Counted from the stretch's first letter, positions 53,865 through 62,817 are shown. The stretch is DNA of 64,000 bases from Methylorubrum thiocyanatum (GCA_014138645.1 JACJIB010000001.1:186001-250000); one strand, 5' to 3'. Made by a program: numbers and translations. The notes: a model not told the origin generated them from the letters alone.

Positions 53865-54872
53865 ATGAGGACGCCCATGCTGTCACGGCGCGGAATGCTC
53901 GCGACGGCGGCTCTGTCGCTGGCGGCGGCGTTGCCGTCGGTCCGCCGCGCCCGGGCGGCGGGCGAGACCTTCCGGCTCGGCGTGCTGCCCTTCGGCACCG
54001 CCGCCTGGGAGGCCGCGGTCATCAAGGCGCGGGGCTTCGATACGGCCAACGGCTTCACCCTCGACATCGTCAAGCTCGCCGGCAACGACGCCGCGCGCAT
54101 CGCCTTCCTCGGCGGGCAGGTGGATGCCATCGTCGGCGACCTGATCTTCGCCGCCCGCCTCGGCAACGAGGGGCGGGGGGTGCGCTTCTCGCCCTACTCC
54201 ACCACGGAGGGGGCGCTGATGGTTCCCGCCGGAAGCCCGATCACGGATCTGAAGAGCCTCTCGGGCAAGCGGCTCGGCGTGGCAGGCGGGGCGCTCGACA
54301 AGAACTGGATCCTGCTGAAGGCGCAGGCGCGGGAGACGGCGGGGCTCGACGTCGAGAGCGCGGCGCAGGTCGCCTACGGCGCGCCGCCGCTGCTGGCGCA
54401 GAAGCTGGAGACCGGCGAACTCGACGCCGCCCTGCTCTACTGGCAGTTCTGCGCCCGCCTCGAAGCCAAGGGCTTCAAGCGGCTGATCTCGGCCGACGAC
54501 GTGATGCGGGCCTTCGGCGCCAAGGGCTCGGTCTCGCTGATCGGCTACCTCTACGAGGGCCGCACCGTGGCGGACCGGGGCGAGGTGGTGCGGGGGTTCG
54601 CCCGCGCCTCTGCCGCCGCCAAGGACGCGCTCGCGAACGAGCCGGCCCTGTGGGAGACGGTCCGGCCCCTGATGGCGGCCGAGGACGACGCCACCTTCGC
54701 CACGCTCAAGCGCGATTTCCTCGCTGGCATCCCGCGCCGGCCCATCGCCGCAGAGCGTGCCGACGGCGAGCGGATCTACGCGGCCCTGGACCGGCTCGCG
54801 GGCGCGCAGCTTCTCGGCGTGGGCAAGACCCTGCCGCCGGACCTCTATCTCGACGCCTCGGGCAATGGCTGA
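53865..54872 (+). CDS. ABC transporter substrate-binding protein (NitT/TauT, SsuA-like family)
   Basis: The 335-residue protein has a signal peptide with a double Arg (MLSRRGMLATAALSLAAALP, ending near ARAAGETFR). It continues with the binding-protein fold LGVLPFGTAAWEAAVIKARG, FLGGQVDAIVGDLIFAARLG, MVPAGSPITDLKSLSGKRLGVAGG and LETGELDAALLYWQF, like sulfonate or thiamine-precursor binders. The ligand is unknown. It is the first of three ABC genes that end 715 bp before xoxF. A start at 53865 gives a short N-region; the ATG at 53877 is an alternative. Confidence 0.88.
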   Translation: MRTPMLSRRGMLATAALSLAAALPSVRRARAAGETFRLGVLPFGTAAWEAAVIKARGFDTANGFTLDIVKLAGNDAARIAFLGGQVDAIVGDLIFAARLGNEGRGVRFSPYSTTEGALMVPAGSPITDLKSLSGKRLGVAGGALDKNWILLKAQARETAGLDVESAAQVAYGAPPLLAQKLETGELDAALLYWQFCARLEAKGFKRLISADDVMRAFGAKGSVSLIGYLYEGRTVADRGEVVRGFARASAAAKDALANEPALWETVRPLMAAEDDATFATLKRDFLAGIPRRPIAAERADGERIYAALDRLAGAQLLGVGKTLPPDLYLDASGNG

Positions 54873-54911
54873 CGTCGGCACGATGACGGTTCCGGTCCGC
54901 TGACCTTCCGC

Positions 54912-55646
54912 ATGGCCCTGCTCGCGCGCCTCTTCTCGCTCGCCGTCCTGCTCGCCCTGTGGCAGGGCGTCTCCGTCTATGCCGACACGCGGACCCTGCC
55001 GGCGCCGAGCGCGGTGCTCGCCTTCATCCTGCGCGAGGCGCAGAGCGGCAGCCTGTTCTTCAATGTCGGCGTCACGCTCGGCCGGGTGGCGGTCTCCTTC
55101 GTCATCGCCATGAGCCTCGGCGTGCTGCTCGGCATCGCGCTCGGTCGCTCGCGTCTCGCCGACCGGCTGCTCGACACCCCGCTCCTCGTCGTCCTCAACA
55201 CCCCGGCCCTCGTCATCACGGTGCTGGCCTATGTCTGGCTCGGGCTCACCGAGACCGCGGCCATCGTCGCGGTGGCGCTCAACAAGCTGCCCAACGTCGC
55301 CGTCATCATGCGCGAGGGCGCCCGCGGCCTCGATCCCGGCCTCGAGGAGATGGCGAAGACCTACCGTTTCGACCGGCGGACCTGGATCGCCCACGTGCTG
55401 CTGCCGCAGCTCCAGCCCTTCATGGTGGCGGCGGCGCGCTCCGGCATCTCGCTCGCCTGGAAGATCGTGCTGGTGGTGGAGCTGCTCGGGCGACCCAATG
55501 GGGTGGGTTTTGCCATCAACTACTACTTCACCCTCTTCGACGTCACCGCGGTGATCGGCTACAGCCTCGTCTTCATGAGCGTGATGCTCGCCATCGACGC
55601 CCTCCTCCTCCAGCCCCTCGACGCCCATGTCCGCCGCTGGCGCTGA
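54912..55646 (+). CDS. ABC transporter permease (SsuC/TauC-like)
   Basis: The 244-residue protein starts MALLARLFSLAVLLALWQGVSVY and has about six transmembrane helices. The cytoplasmic EAA loop is NVAVIMREGARGLDPGLEEMAKTYRFDRRTWIAHVLLPQ in pieces: REGARGLDPGLEEMAKTY at about 145. The C-terminus LDAHVRRWR overlaps the start of the ATPase gene by 20 bp. It follows the binding-protein gene by 39 bp, so the three are one operon. Confidence 0.9.
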   Translation: MALLARLFSLAVLLALWQGVSVYADTRTLPAPSAVLAFILREAQSGSLFFNVGVTLGRVAVSFVIAMSLGVLLGIALGRSRLADRLLDTPLLVVLNTPALVITVLAYVWLGLTETAAIVAVALNKLPNVAVIMREGARGLDPGLEEMAKTYRFDRRTWIAHVLLPQLQPFMVAAARSGISLAWKIVLVVELLGRPNGVGFAINYYFTLFDVTAVIGYSLVFMSVMLAIDALLLQPLDAHVRRWR

Positions 55647-56424
55647 GCCCGCCGCTGGCGCTGAGCCCGCCGCTCTCGGGGGCGCCGCGCCGCTCCTGAC
55701 CGTGCGGGTGGACCGCAAGGTCTACGCCAAGCGTGGCGGCAAGGGCGGCACCGAAGCCGTGGAGGCGGTGTCCGGCCTCGCCTTCGACCTGCAGGCCGGC
55801 GAGATCACCTGCCTGATCGGGCCTTCGGGGGCGGGCAAGACCACGACGCTGCGCATCCTGCTCGGACTCGATCGCGACTTCGAGGGGGCGGTGACGCCCG
55901 AGCCCTCCCGGGCCGGCATGGCGATGGTGTTCCAGGATCCGCGGCTGCTGCCCTGGCGCAGCATCGAGCAGAACGTGCGGCTCGGCCTGCCGCGGGCGGA
56001 ACGGGCGCGCGATCTCGACGACCTGTTCACCTCCCTCGGGCTGGCGCCGTGGCGCGCGCATTATCCCGGCGCGCTCTCGCTCGGGATGCAGCGCCGGGTG
56101 GCGCTGGCGCGGGCGCTCGCGCTGGAACCGCGCATCCTCGTTCTCGACGAGCCCTTCGTCTCCCTCGACGATGCGGCGGCCGCCTCCCTGCGTGCCCTCG
56201 TCGTCGAAGCCGTGGCCCGCTCCGGCACCAGCGTGCTGATGGTGACGCACAACGTGGCCGAGGCGATCGAGATCGCCGACCGTCTCCTTCTAGTCTCGCC
56301 GCGGCCCGCCCGCCTCCTGGCCTCCCTGCCCCTCGACCGTCCGCGCCCGGAGCGCGACCGGGCCTGGGCCGACGAGACCCGCCGGAGCCTCGCCGTCCGC
56401 TTCCCCGGCATCGTGGCTCAGTAG
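55627..56424 (+). CDS. ABC transporter ATP-binding protein (SsuB/TauB-like)
   Basis: The 265-residue ATPase starts MSAAGAEPAAGAEPAALGG, the duplicated AAGAEP arising from an 18-bp tandem DNA repeat. It has Walker A LIGPSGAGKTTTLRILLG (about residue 65), Q-loop VFQDPRLLPWRSI, a signature that reads LSLGMQRRVALARAL instead of LSGGQ, Walker B ILVLDEPFVSLDD and H-loop MVTHNVAEAIE. The LSLGM variant is usual in this subfamily. It overlaps the permease stop by 20 bp. Confidence 0.92.
   Translation: MSAAGAEPAAGAEPAALGGAAPLLTVRVDRKVYAKRGGKGGTEAVEAVSGLAFDLQAGEITCLIGPSGAGKTTTLRILLGLDRDFEGAVTPEPSRAGMAMVFQDPRLLPWRSIEQNVRLGLPRAERARDLDDLFTSLGLAPWRAHYPGALSLGMQRRVALARALALEPRILVLDEPFVSLDDAAAASLRALVVEAVARSGTSVLMVTHNVAEAIEIADRLLLVSPRPARLLASLPLDRPRPERDRAWADETRRSLAVRFPGIVAQ
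55633..55668. repeat. two perfect 18-bp tandem repeats across the permease/ATPase overlap
   Basis: GCCGCTGGCGCTGAGCCC occurs twice with no spacer, followed by a six-base partial third copy. The permease stop codon lies inside the first copy and the unit is in-frame for the ATPase. Confidence 0.9.
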
Positions 56425-57139
56425 AATCACGCCCGAGAGAATCGCGTCCGTCGCGACGGCGCCCGGAGGTGTCGCGCCCGGATCGCGGCGGCCTGCGGCG
56501 TCGCGCCCTCTCTTTCGAGGCATGCCTCCCTCCGGCCGCGGATCCTTAAGGATAAGCGGCAGCGGCCAATGCAAAAAATTCCCGGCCGCGCGGGGGCTTC
56601 CCCGGAGCCGACGGCGGCGGAAACGGGTGTGCGGCGGCCTTAAAGCTTTTGCACCGCAGCATAGGACAGAGGTCAGGTTCGGGCCAAAGACAGGAATTAA
56701 AGTGCTCTGCACGCATGCTCCGAGCGGACTCCCGGTGCCATCATGCGGCACATGCATTCCGGTCCCCGATATCCACCTTGGACATGCCAAAATAAAATTA
56801 AGACGTGTGCGCCGCCCATCAAATTGTGCGATGCAAAAACTACGTTTTACCAAGAAAGTTTCATGATAAAGCCGGTCGTCGCTGCGACATTCGACGCGCG
56901 AAAGCGAGTTGACGGCGCCCGAAATTTTCTTAGAGTTCGTTCAAGCTTCGGTTTGAGGGGGCCGCTAAGGGATGCGGACCCAGCCGTGTAAGTCGCCGGA
57001 AAGACGGGATGATCCTGATTTTCCGTGCGGCGGCCGCGAGCTGCCGGGGCGAATACCATCCCTGTCGCAAACAGCAGGTCAATCAACGGTGGGTAGCGGG
57101 AAGCTATTCGGCGGCGGATAAGACCTGTCGGAGGAATCC
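56425..57139. other. 715-bp intergenic region upstream of xoxF
   Basis: After a GC-rich left part, 56640-56960 is unusually A/T-rich and probably regulatory. A 114-codon frame at 56522 has no ribosome-binding site and no family resemblance, so it is not called. Inside lie the candidate promoter at 56909-56936 and many short A/T tracts. xoxF has a GGAGGA ribosome-binding sequence at about 57130. Lanthanide-responsive control acts somewhere here in M. extorquens. Confidence 0.55.
56909..56936 (+). promoter_or_regulatory. candidate sigma70-type promoter for xoxF
   Basis: TTGACG and TAGAGT are separated by 16 bp. This would give a leader of roughly 195 nt before the xoxF ATG. The -35 is good, the -10 moderate, and no experimental start is known to me. 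Confidence 0.35.
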
Positions 57140-58945
57140 ATGAGAGCGGTACATCTTCTCGCCCTCGGCGCGGGTCTCGCTGCTGCGGGTCCGGCCCTGG
57201 CCAACGAAAGCGTCCTGAAGGGCATCGCCAACCCGGCGGAGCAGGTTCTTCAGACGGTCGACTACGCCAACACCCGCTATTCCAAGCTCGACCAGATCAA
57301 CAAGGACAACGTCAAGAATCTCCAGGTTGCCTGGACGTTCTCGACGGGCGTGCTGCGCGGCCACGAGGGCTCCCCGCTCGTCGTCGGCAACATCATGTAC
57401 GTCCACACGCCCTTCCCGAACATCGTCTACGCGCTCGACCTCGATCAGGGCGCCAAGATCGTGTGGAAGTACGAGCCCAAGCAGGATCCGTCCGTGATCC
57501 CGGTGATGTGCTGCGACACGGTCAACCGTGGTCTGGCCTATGCCGACGGCGCGATCCTCCTGCACCAGGCCGACACCACGCTCGTGTCGCTCGACGCCAA
57601 GACCGGCAAGGTCAATTGGTCGGTCAAGAACGGCGACCCGTCCAAGGGTGAGACCAACACCGCCACCGTTCTCCCGGTGAAGGACAAGGTCATCGTCGGC
57701 ATCTCCGGCGGCGAGTTCGGCGTGCAGTGCCACGTCACCGCCTACGACCTGAAGTCGGGCAAGAAGGTGTGGCGCGGCTACTCCATGGGTCCGGACGATC
57801 AGCTCCTCGTCGACCCCGAGAAGACCACCCACCTCGGCAAGCCGATCGGCAAGGACTCCTCGCTGAAGACCTGGGAAGGCGATCAGTGGAAGACCGGCGG
57901 CGGCTGCACCTGGGGCTGGTTCTCCTACGATCCCAAGCTCGACCTGATGTACTACGGCTCGGGCAACCCCTCGACCTGGAACCCGAAGCAGCGTCCGGGC
58001 GACAACAAGTGGTCCATGACGGTTTGGGCGCGTAACCCCGACACCGGCATGACCAAGTGGGTCTACCAGATGACCCCGCACGACGAGTGGGACTACGACG
58101 GCATCAACGAGATGATCCTCACGGATCAGAAGGTTGACGGCAAGGATCGTCCGCTCCTGACCCACTTCGACCGTAACGGCTTCGGCTACACCCTCGATCG
58201 CGCCACCGGCGAGCTCCTCGTCGCCGAGAAGTTCGATCCGGTCGTGAACTGGGCCACCAAGGTCGACATGGACAAGGGTTCCAAGACCTACGGCCGTCCG
58301 CTGGTCGTGTCGAAGTACTCGACCGAGCAGAACGGCGAGGACGTGAACTCGAAGGGCATCTGCCCGGCGGCGCTCGGCACCAAGGACCAGCAGCCGGCGG
58401 CCTTCTCGCCCAAGACCAACCTGTTCTACGTGCCCACCAACCACGTCTGCATGGACTACGAGCCGTTCCGGGTGACCTACACCCCGGGCCAGCCCTACGT
58501 CGGTGCGACCCTGTCGATGTACCCGGCCCCCGGCTCGCACGGCGGCATGGGCAACTTCATCGCCTGGGACGGCGTGAAGGGTAAGATCATCTGGTCGAAC
58601 CCCGAGCAGTTCTCGGCATGGGGCGGCGCGCTCGCCACCGCCGGCGACGTGGTCTTCTACGGCACGCTGGAAGGTTACCTGAAGGCGGTCGACTCGAAGT
58701 CCGGCAAGGAACTGTACAAGTTCAAGACCCCGTCGGGCATCATCGGCAACGTGATGACCTACGAGCACAAGGGCAAGCAGTACGTGGGCGTCCTGTCGGG
58801 CGTCGGCGGCTGGGCCGGCATCGGCCTCGCGGCCGGCCTGACCGACCCGAACGCCGGCCTCGGCGCGGTGGGCGGCTACGCGGCCCTGTCGAGCTACACC
58901 AACCTCGGTGGCCAGCTCACGGTCTTCGCTCTGCCGAACAACTAA
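57140..58945 (+). CDS. xoxF: lanthanide-dependent methanol dehydrogenase XoxF
   Basis: XoxF oxidises methanol in the periplasm using PQQ and a lanthanide ion, passing electrons to cytochrome XoxG. The 601-residue protein has a signal peptide ([21 protein letters not shown]) and a PQQ-dependent eight-bladed propeller. Visible features are the vicinal Cys124-Cys125 in [37 protein letters not shown] (metal-binding Asn region), and WDYDGINE with Asp318 and Asp320. The second Asp is the lanthanide-specific ligand, which is Ala in calcium-dependent MxaF. The C-terminal [13 protein letters not shown] is typical. GGAGGAATCC precedes the ATG. A terminator follows. Confidence 0.96.
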   Translation: MRAVHLLALGAGLAAAGPALANESVLKGIANPAEQVLQTVDYANTRYSKLDQINKDNVKNLQVAWTFSTGVLRGHEGSPLVVGNIMYVHTPFPNIVYALDLDQGAKIVWKYEPKQDPSVIPVMCCDTVNRGLAYADGAILLHQADTTLVSLDAKTGKVNWSVKNGDPSKGETNTATVLPVKDKVIVGISGGEFGVQCHVTAYDLKSGKKVWRGYSMGPDDQLLVDPEKTTHLGKPIGKDSSLKTWEGDQWKTGGGCTWGWFSYDPKLDLMYYGSGNPSTWNPKQRPGDNKWSMTVWARNPDTGMTKWVYQMTPHDEWDYDGINEMILTDQKVDGKDRPLLTHFDRNGFGYTLDRATGELLVAEKFDPVVNWATKVDMDKGSKTYGRPLVVSKYSTEQNGEDVNSKGICPAALGTKDQQPAAFSPKTNLFYVPTNHVCMDYEPFRVTYTPGQPYVGATLSMYPAPGSHGGMGNFIAWDGVKGKIIWSNPEQFSAWGGALATAGDVVFYGTLEGYLKAVDSKSGKELYKFKTPSGIIGNVMTYEHKGKQYVGVLSGVGGWAGIGLAAGLTDPNAGLGAVGGYAALSSYTNLGGQLTVFALPNN

Positions 58946-58981
58946 GTCGCTCGCTACGTCGCTTGCGACACTGAGCCTAAG

Positions 58982-59014
58982 GATGCCGGCGCGGGAAATC
59001 GCGCCGGCATCTTT
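58982..59014 (+). terminator. rho-independent terminator after xoxF
   Basis: A perfect 12-bp stem (GATGCCGGCGCG and complement) with a 6-base loop is followed by TTT. The T-tract is short, so it may be leaky and allow some read-through to xoxG. Confidence 0.8.
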
Positions 59015-59110
59015 ATGATTTTATGATTATGCTGTAGGGCCTGCTTGGACACCGCACGATCTACGTTGCGGTGCAACATGATGGTCTCGGGAGAAACGTC
59101 GTTGTCTTCG

Positions 59111-59701
59111 ATGAAAAGAACCGCTCTTCTTGGTCTCGTCGGTGCAGCCTTGCTCGGAGCGGTTCCCGCCGCGACCGTCGCTCTCGCTCAGGATGCCAAG
59201 ACCGATCTCGCCAACAAGCTCGATCCCAATGCCAAGGAGATCGACGAGCCGGTGCTCAAGGCCGCCGCGGCGGTCAAGGACGAGGACGGCAAGTACCTCG
59301 ACAAGGACGGTCACCCGACCTTCCACATCACCAACGACGGCAAGAAGGTCGATTGGTACACCTATTCCGGCTACCGCCGTTATCACGCCGAGTGCCACGT
59401 CTGCCACGGCCCGGACGGCATGGGCTCGACCTACGCTCCGGCCCTCAAGGATTCGCTGAAGCGCCTCTCCTACGAGGAGTTCTACGGCATCCTCGCCGGC
59501 GGCAAGCAGGAGGTCAGCAACACCTCCAACCAGGTGATGCCCGCCTTCGGCGATAACAAGAACGTCATGTGCTACGCCAACGACCTCTACGTGTACCTGC
59601 GCGCCCGCGCCGCCGGTGCCTGGGGCCGTGCGCGTCCGGGCGAGAAGGAAGAGAAGCCCGAGACCGCCAAGACGGCCGAGAAGGAGTGCCTGGGCGGCTG
59701 A
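59111..59701 (+). CDS. xoxG: c-type cytochrome XoxG
   Basis: XoxG is the dedicated electron acceptor of XoxF. The 196-residue protein starts MKRTALLGLVGAALLGAVPA with a signal peptide ending near ALAQDAK. It has one heme-binding site, C95-H-V-C98-H99 in YHAECHVCHGPDGMG, and a distal Met candidate in NQVMPAFGDNKNVMCYA. The C-terminus is Lys/Glu-rich (KEEKPETAKTAEKECLGG). An earlier ATG 22 codons upstream is open but adds a polar leader. The last base of its stop is the first base of xoxJ (TGATGA). Confidence 0.94.
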   Translation: MKRTALLGLVGAALLGAVPAATVALAQDAKTDLANKLDPNAKEIDEPVLKAAAAVKDEDGKYLDKDGHPTFHITNDGKKVDWYTYSGYRRYHAECHVCHGPDGMGSTYAPALKDSLKRLSYEEFYGILAGGKQEVSNTSNQVMPAFGDNKNVMCYANDLYVYLRARAAGAWGRARPGEKEEKPETAKTAEKECLGG

Positions 59702-60555
59702 TGACCCGCTCAAGCCTTCTCGTTTCCCTCGCGGCCGCCGCGCTCCTGCTTTCGGCAGGGGCGCGGCCCGCGCACGCGCAGCACCTGCCGGATCTGGTGA
59801 CGCAGGATGTCCTGCGCGTCTGCAGCGATCCCGGCAACATGCCGTTCTCCGAGCGCAAGGGCGGCGGCTTCGAGAACCGGATCGCGCAGATCGTCGCCGA
59901 CGAGCTGAAGGTCAAGCTGCGCTACTACTGGCTGACCCAGGGACCCGGCTTCGTCCGCAATACGCTGGGCACTGGCCTGTGCGACCTGATCATCGGCACC
60001 TCGGGTGGCGAGATCGTCCAGCCGACCAATCCCTATTACCGCTCGGCCTACGTCCTGGTCGCGCGCAAGGGCGACTTGCCGGACATCAAGAGCCTCGACG
60101 ACCCGCGCCTGAAGGACAAGCAGATCGGCATCATCGCCGGCACGCCGCCCTCCAACCGCCTGAGCGACCTGAAGCTCGTCGGCGAGCGGATCCACGCCTA
60201 CGCCCCCTACGCTTTCGGAGCCGAGCGCCAGCACCAGACCGTCGCGGCGCAAGTGATCGCCGATCTCGCCGAGAAGAAGCTCGACGTGGCGATCCTCTGG
60301 GGGCCGGCCGCGGGCTGGCTGGCCAAGCAGAGCGGGACGCCGATGGATGTCGTGCCGCTCCTCAACGAGCCGGGGCGACCGCCGCTGACCTTCCGCGTCT
60401 CGATGGGCGTTCGCCACAACGAGAACGACTGGAAGCGCAGCCTCAACACCGTCCTGCGCAAGCGCAAGGCCGATATCGAGAAGGTTCTGCGGGAATACGA
60501 CGTGCCGTTGCTGGCGGAGGAGGACAACAAGCCCCTCGACGCCGCGGACGAGTGA
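59701..60555 (+). CDS. xoxJ: periplasmic binding-protein-like XoxJ
   Basis: XoxJ resembles MxaJ and periplasmic solute-binding proteins of family 3, and is thought to help mature or activate XoxF. The 284-residue protein has a signal peptide (MTRSSLLVSLAAAALLLSAGARPAHA) and the binding-protein fold with LRVCSDPGNMPFSERKGGGFEN, LGTGLCDLIIGTSGGEIVQPTNPYYRSAYVLV and LDVAILWGPAAGWLAKQSG. The ATG overlaps the xoxG stop by one base, so translation is probably coupled. A terminator follows. Confidence 0.94.
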   Translation: MTRSSLLVSLAAAALLLSAGARPAHAQHLPDLVTQDVLRVCSDPGNMPFSERKGGGFENRIAQIVADELKVKLRYYWLTQGPGFVRNTLGTGLCDLIIGTSGGEIVQPTNPYYRSAYVLVARKGDLPDIKSLDDPRLKDKQIGIIAGTPPSNRLSDLKLVGERIHAYAPYAFGAERQHQTVAAQVIADLAEKKLDVAILWGPAAGWLAKQSGTPMDVVPLLNEPGRPPLTFRVSMGVRHNENDWKRSLNTVLRKRKADIEKVLREYDVPLLAEEDNKPLDAADE

Positions 60556-60586
60556 TCGCCCGCCAAAGGTGATCCCGGATGTCGAA

Positions 60587-60614
60587 GGCCCGAACCTCGG
60601 TTCGGGCCTTTCTT
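60587..60614 (+). terminator. rho-independent terminator after xoxJ
   Basis: GGCCCGAAC and complement form a 9-bp stem with a CTCG loop, followed by TTTCTT. It separates the xox operon from the convergent folK gene. Confidence 0.88.
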
Positions 60615-61113
60615 ATGCCACGCGCTCGATACCCGAGGCGTCGAGCTTGGCCAGGGCGTCCGTCACCGTCTCGCTGCCGATGACGAGGTCGGGGGCGATC
60701 TCGGCGAGCGGTACCAGCACGAAGGCCCGTTCGCGCACGAAGCGATGCGGCAGCACGAGGCGCTCGTCGGAGACCTCCGCCCCCTCGTAGGCCAGCACGT
60801 CGATGTCGATCACCCGCGGTCCCCAGCGGCGTTCGCGCACCCGCCCGAGCGCCGCTTCGATCGACAGGCAGACCTCCAGCAGACCGTGCGGCGTCAGTTC
60901 GGTTTCGATGGCGGCGGCGGCGTTGAGGAACCAGTCCTGATCGGTGTCGCCCCAGGGCGGCGTGCGGTAATCGGCGGAGCGCGCCGTGACCCGGATGCCG
61001 GGCGTCGCCGCGAGGTGCTCGACCGCCCGAGCCAGCATCGCCGCCTTGTCGCCGACATTGCTGCCGAGCCCGAGATAGGCCCGCGTCATGGCATCCGTCG
61101 TGGCGTCCGTCAT
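60613..61113 (-). CDS. folK: 6-hydroxymethyl-7,8-dihydropterin pyrophosphokinase FolK
   Basis: FolK transfers pyrophosphate to 6-hydroxymethyl-dihydropterin in folate synthesis. The 166-residue protein has the N-terminal AYLGLGSNVGDK, the segment SADYRTPPWGDTDQDWFLNAAAAIET and the signature RRWGPRVIDIDVLAYEG (about residue 96), which holds the two magnesium-binding Asp residues. The ATG at 61113 overlaps the folB stop (ATGA). A later ATG eight codons on is also possible. It is the last gene of the pqqE-fol run. Confidence 0.94.
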   Translation of the reverse strand: MTDATTDAMTRAYLGLGSNVGDKAAMLARAVEHLAATPGIRVTARSADYRTPPWGDTDQDWFLNAAAAIETELTPHGLLEVCLSIEAALGRVRERRWGPRVIDIDVLAYEGAEVSDERLVLPHRFVRERAFVLVPLAEIAPDLVIGSETVTDALAKLDASGIERVA

Positions 61114-61490
61114 GGCGTCTCCGGAGCGGGGCGGCCCCGCACGATCTCGATGGCGGCGTAGTCGAGTACGGCGGGAATCGGCGCGCTCGGCTTGTCGATC
61201 CGGACCGCGATCGTCTCGATGCGGGGAAACCGCGCGAGGCAGGTTTCGGCGATCGCCTCGGCCAGGGCCTCGATCAGGGCGAAGCGCCGGTTGGTGGCGA
61301 TGTCGAGGGTGATGGCGGCGAGATCGGCATAGCTCACGGTGGCGGCGACGTCGTCGCTGCGGCCGGCTTCCGAGAGGTCGAGGCGGCATTCCAGCGAGAT
61401 GTAGAAGCGCTGGCCGAGCCGCTCCTCCTCCGGCAGCACACCGTGACGGGCGAAGACCGCGAGGCGGTGGACGAGGATGCGGTCAGCCAT
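61110..61490 (-). CDS. folB: dihydroneopterin aldolase FolB
   Basis: FolB splits dihydroneopterin to 6-hydroxymethyl-dihydropterin. The 126-residue protein starts MADRILVHRLAVFARHGVLPEE, with the aldolase motif HGVLPEE, then VSYADLAAITLDIA and FALIEALAEAIAETCLARF, and a C-terminal Lys in RIDKPSAPIP that lies at the catalytic position. It overlaps folP by 8 bp and folK by 4 bp, so the three folate genes are tightly coupled. Confidence 0.93.
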   Translation of the reverse strand: MADRILVHRLAVFARHGVLPEEERLGQRFYISLECRLDLSEAGRSDDVAATVSYADLAAITLDIATNRRFALIEALAEAIAETCLARFPRIETIAVRIDKPSAPIPAVLDYAAIEIVRGRPAPETP

Positions 61491-62352
61491 GGAGCGATCC
61501 GGAAGCGGCATCCGGGCGCATCACCGCATCGAGCACCCGCAGCGCCTCGACATGCGGGGCGACGTCGTGGACGCGCACGATGTCGGCGCCGAGGGAGCCG
61601 GCCAGCACATGCGCCGCGAGCGAGCCCACGAGCCGGTCGCGCGGCGCCGTCTCGCGGTCGTGCAGGCGCCCGAGCAGGCTCTTGCGCGAGACGCCGACGA
61701 GGAGGGGGAAGCCCAGCGCCCGAATTTCGGGAAGCCGGCGGAGCGCCTCGAGATGCTGCGCCCAGCTCTTGCCGAAGCCGATGCCGGGATCGAGCACGAT
61801 GTCGCCGTCGGCGATGCCGGCGCGCCGGGCGATGTCCAGCGAACGCTCGAAGAAGCGCAGCATGTCGGCGACGATGTCGAGCGAGCCGTCGATCGTCTCG
61901 CGGTTGTGCATGACGATGACCGGTGCGCCGTGATCGGCGGCGACGCGGGCGATGTCCGGCTCGCGCTGCAGGCCCCAGACGTCGTTCACGATGGTGGCGC
62001 CGGCCTTCAGGGCGGCCGCCGCCGTCGAGGCCTTGTAGGTGTCGATGGAGATCGGAACCGACAGGCCGGGCGCGATCGCCTCGATGACGGGCAGGACGCG
62101 GGCCTGCTCCTCCGCGGCCGGGACGGGCGTGTGGCCGGGCCGGGTCGACTCGCCGCCGATATCGAGGATGTGGGCGCCGTCCTCGGTCAGGGCTGCGGCC
62201 TGCGCCCGCGCCGCCTCGACGCCCTCGAACCGGCCGCCATCGGAGAACGAGTCCGGCGTGACGTTGAGGATGCCCATCACCAGCGTCCGCCGCCCGAGTT
62301 CGGGCAGCAGTTCGGACAGGCGGGAGGGCGGGGGAGGGGCGTCGGGCGGCAT
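61483..62352 (-). CDS. folP: dihydropteroate synthase FolP
   Basis: FolP joins hydroxymethyl-dihydropterin pyrophosphate to p-aminobenzoate. The 289-residue protein has both family signatures: VMGILNVTPDSFSDGG (about residues 25-40) and ILDIGGESTRPGH. It continues with IVNDVWGLQREPDIA, VIVMHNRE and LDPGIGFGKSWAQHLEALRR, then the C-terminal RVHDVAPHVEALRV. The ATG at 62352 is the only early start. It lies 96 bp after the small Cys-containing exported protein gene on the same strand. Confidence 0.95.
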   Translation of the reverse strand: MPPDAPPPPSRLSELLPELGRRTLVMGILNVTPDSFSDGGRFEGVEAARAQAAALTEDGAHILDIGGESTRPGHTPVPAAEEQARVLPVIEAIAPGLSVPISIDTYKASTAAAALKAGATIVNDVWGLQREPDIARVAADHGAPVIVMHNRETIDGSLDIVADMLRFFERSLDIARRAGIADGDIVLDPGIGFGKSWAQHLEALRRLPEIRALGFPLLVGVSRKSLLGRLHDRETAPRDRLVGSLAAHVLAGSLGADIVRVHDVAPHVEALRVLDAVMRPDAASGSLHG

Positions 62353-62448
62353 CGCGGATCGAATATGTCTGGCCGGGACTGCCGGCCTAGCCCCTCCGGC
62401 GGGGTTTCGCCAGATCGATTCGGTCCCGATACCGCCCGCAGCCGGTTC

Positions 62449-62817
62449 TCAGGAGGCGCCGCGGTAGCAGCGGATCTCCGCCTCGGCCTGGGCGCGGCGA
62501 AGGTCGGCCACCTTGTCGTCGAACATCTTGGTCGACTTGAACGCCGTGGTGCGCTGGCCGATGCCCTGGCGCATCGAGAGGATGGTGCTCGCCTGCACGT
62601 ACTTGTCGTAGGGCAGGATCGAGGCGAGCGCGTCGAGGGAGCAGGAGCATTTCTCCAGCGCCTCGCGGGTCTGCCCGTTGGCGGCCATGCAGCCGAAGAC
62701 GTAATCGGCCCGCGCGTCGGTCGGGTAGTCGTTGTCGTCGGCCCGCGCGGGCGCGGCGAGCAGAGCCGCGGCGAGCAGAGCCGCGGCGCCGAACGCTTCA
62801 GGAATCCTTCTGGTCAT
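62449..62817 (-). CDS. small exported Cys-containing protein between pqqE and folP (unknown function)
   Basis: The 122-residue protein has a signal peptide ([26 protein letters not shown]) and a mature part of about 96 residues. It has four cysteines (YVFGCMAANGQ, EKCSCSLDAL, EIRCYRGAS), arranged as a small disulfide-bonded helical domain. The Asp/Tyr-rich start DDNDYPTDARADYV may bind a metal, but this is a guess. Its ATG lies inside the end of the preceding gene (20-bp overlap), so the two are coupled. No family known to me. Confidence 0.75.
   Translation of the reverse strand: MTRRIPEAFGAAALLAAALLAAPARADDNDYPTDARADYVFGCMAANGQTREALEKCSCSLDALASILPYDKYVQASTILSMRQGIGQRTTAFKSTKMFDDKVADLRRAQAEAEIRCYRGAS

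Noticed and set aside
56522..56866. 114-codon frame in the region before xoxF
   Set aside because: No ribosome-binding site, an unusually high Arg/Lys/Pro content and no resemblance to known proteins. It covers what looks like regulatory DNA.
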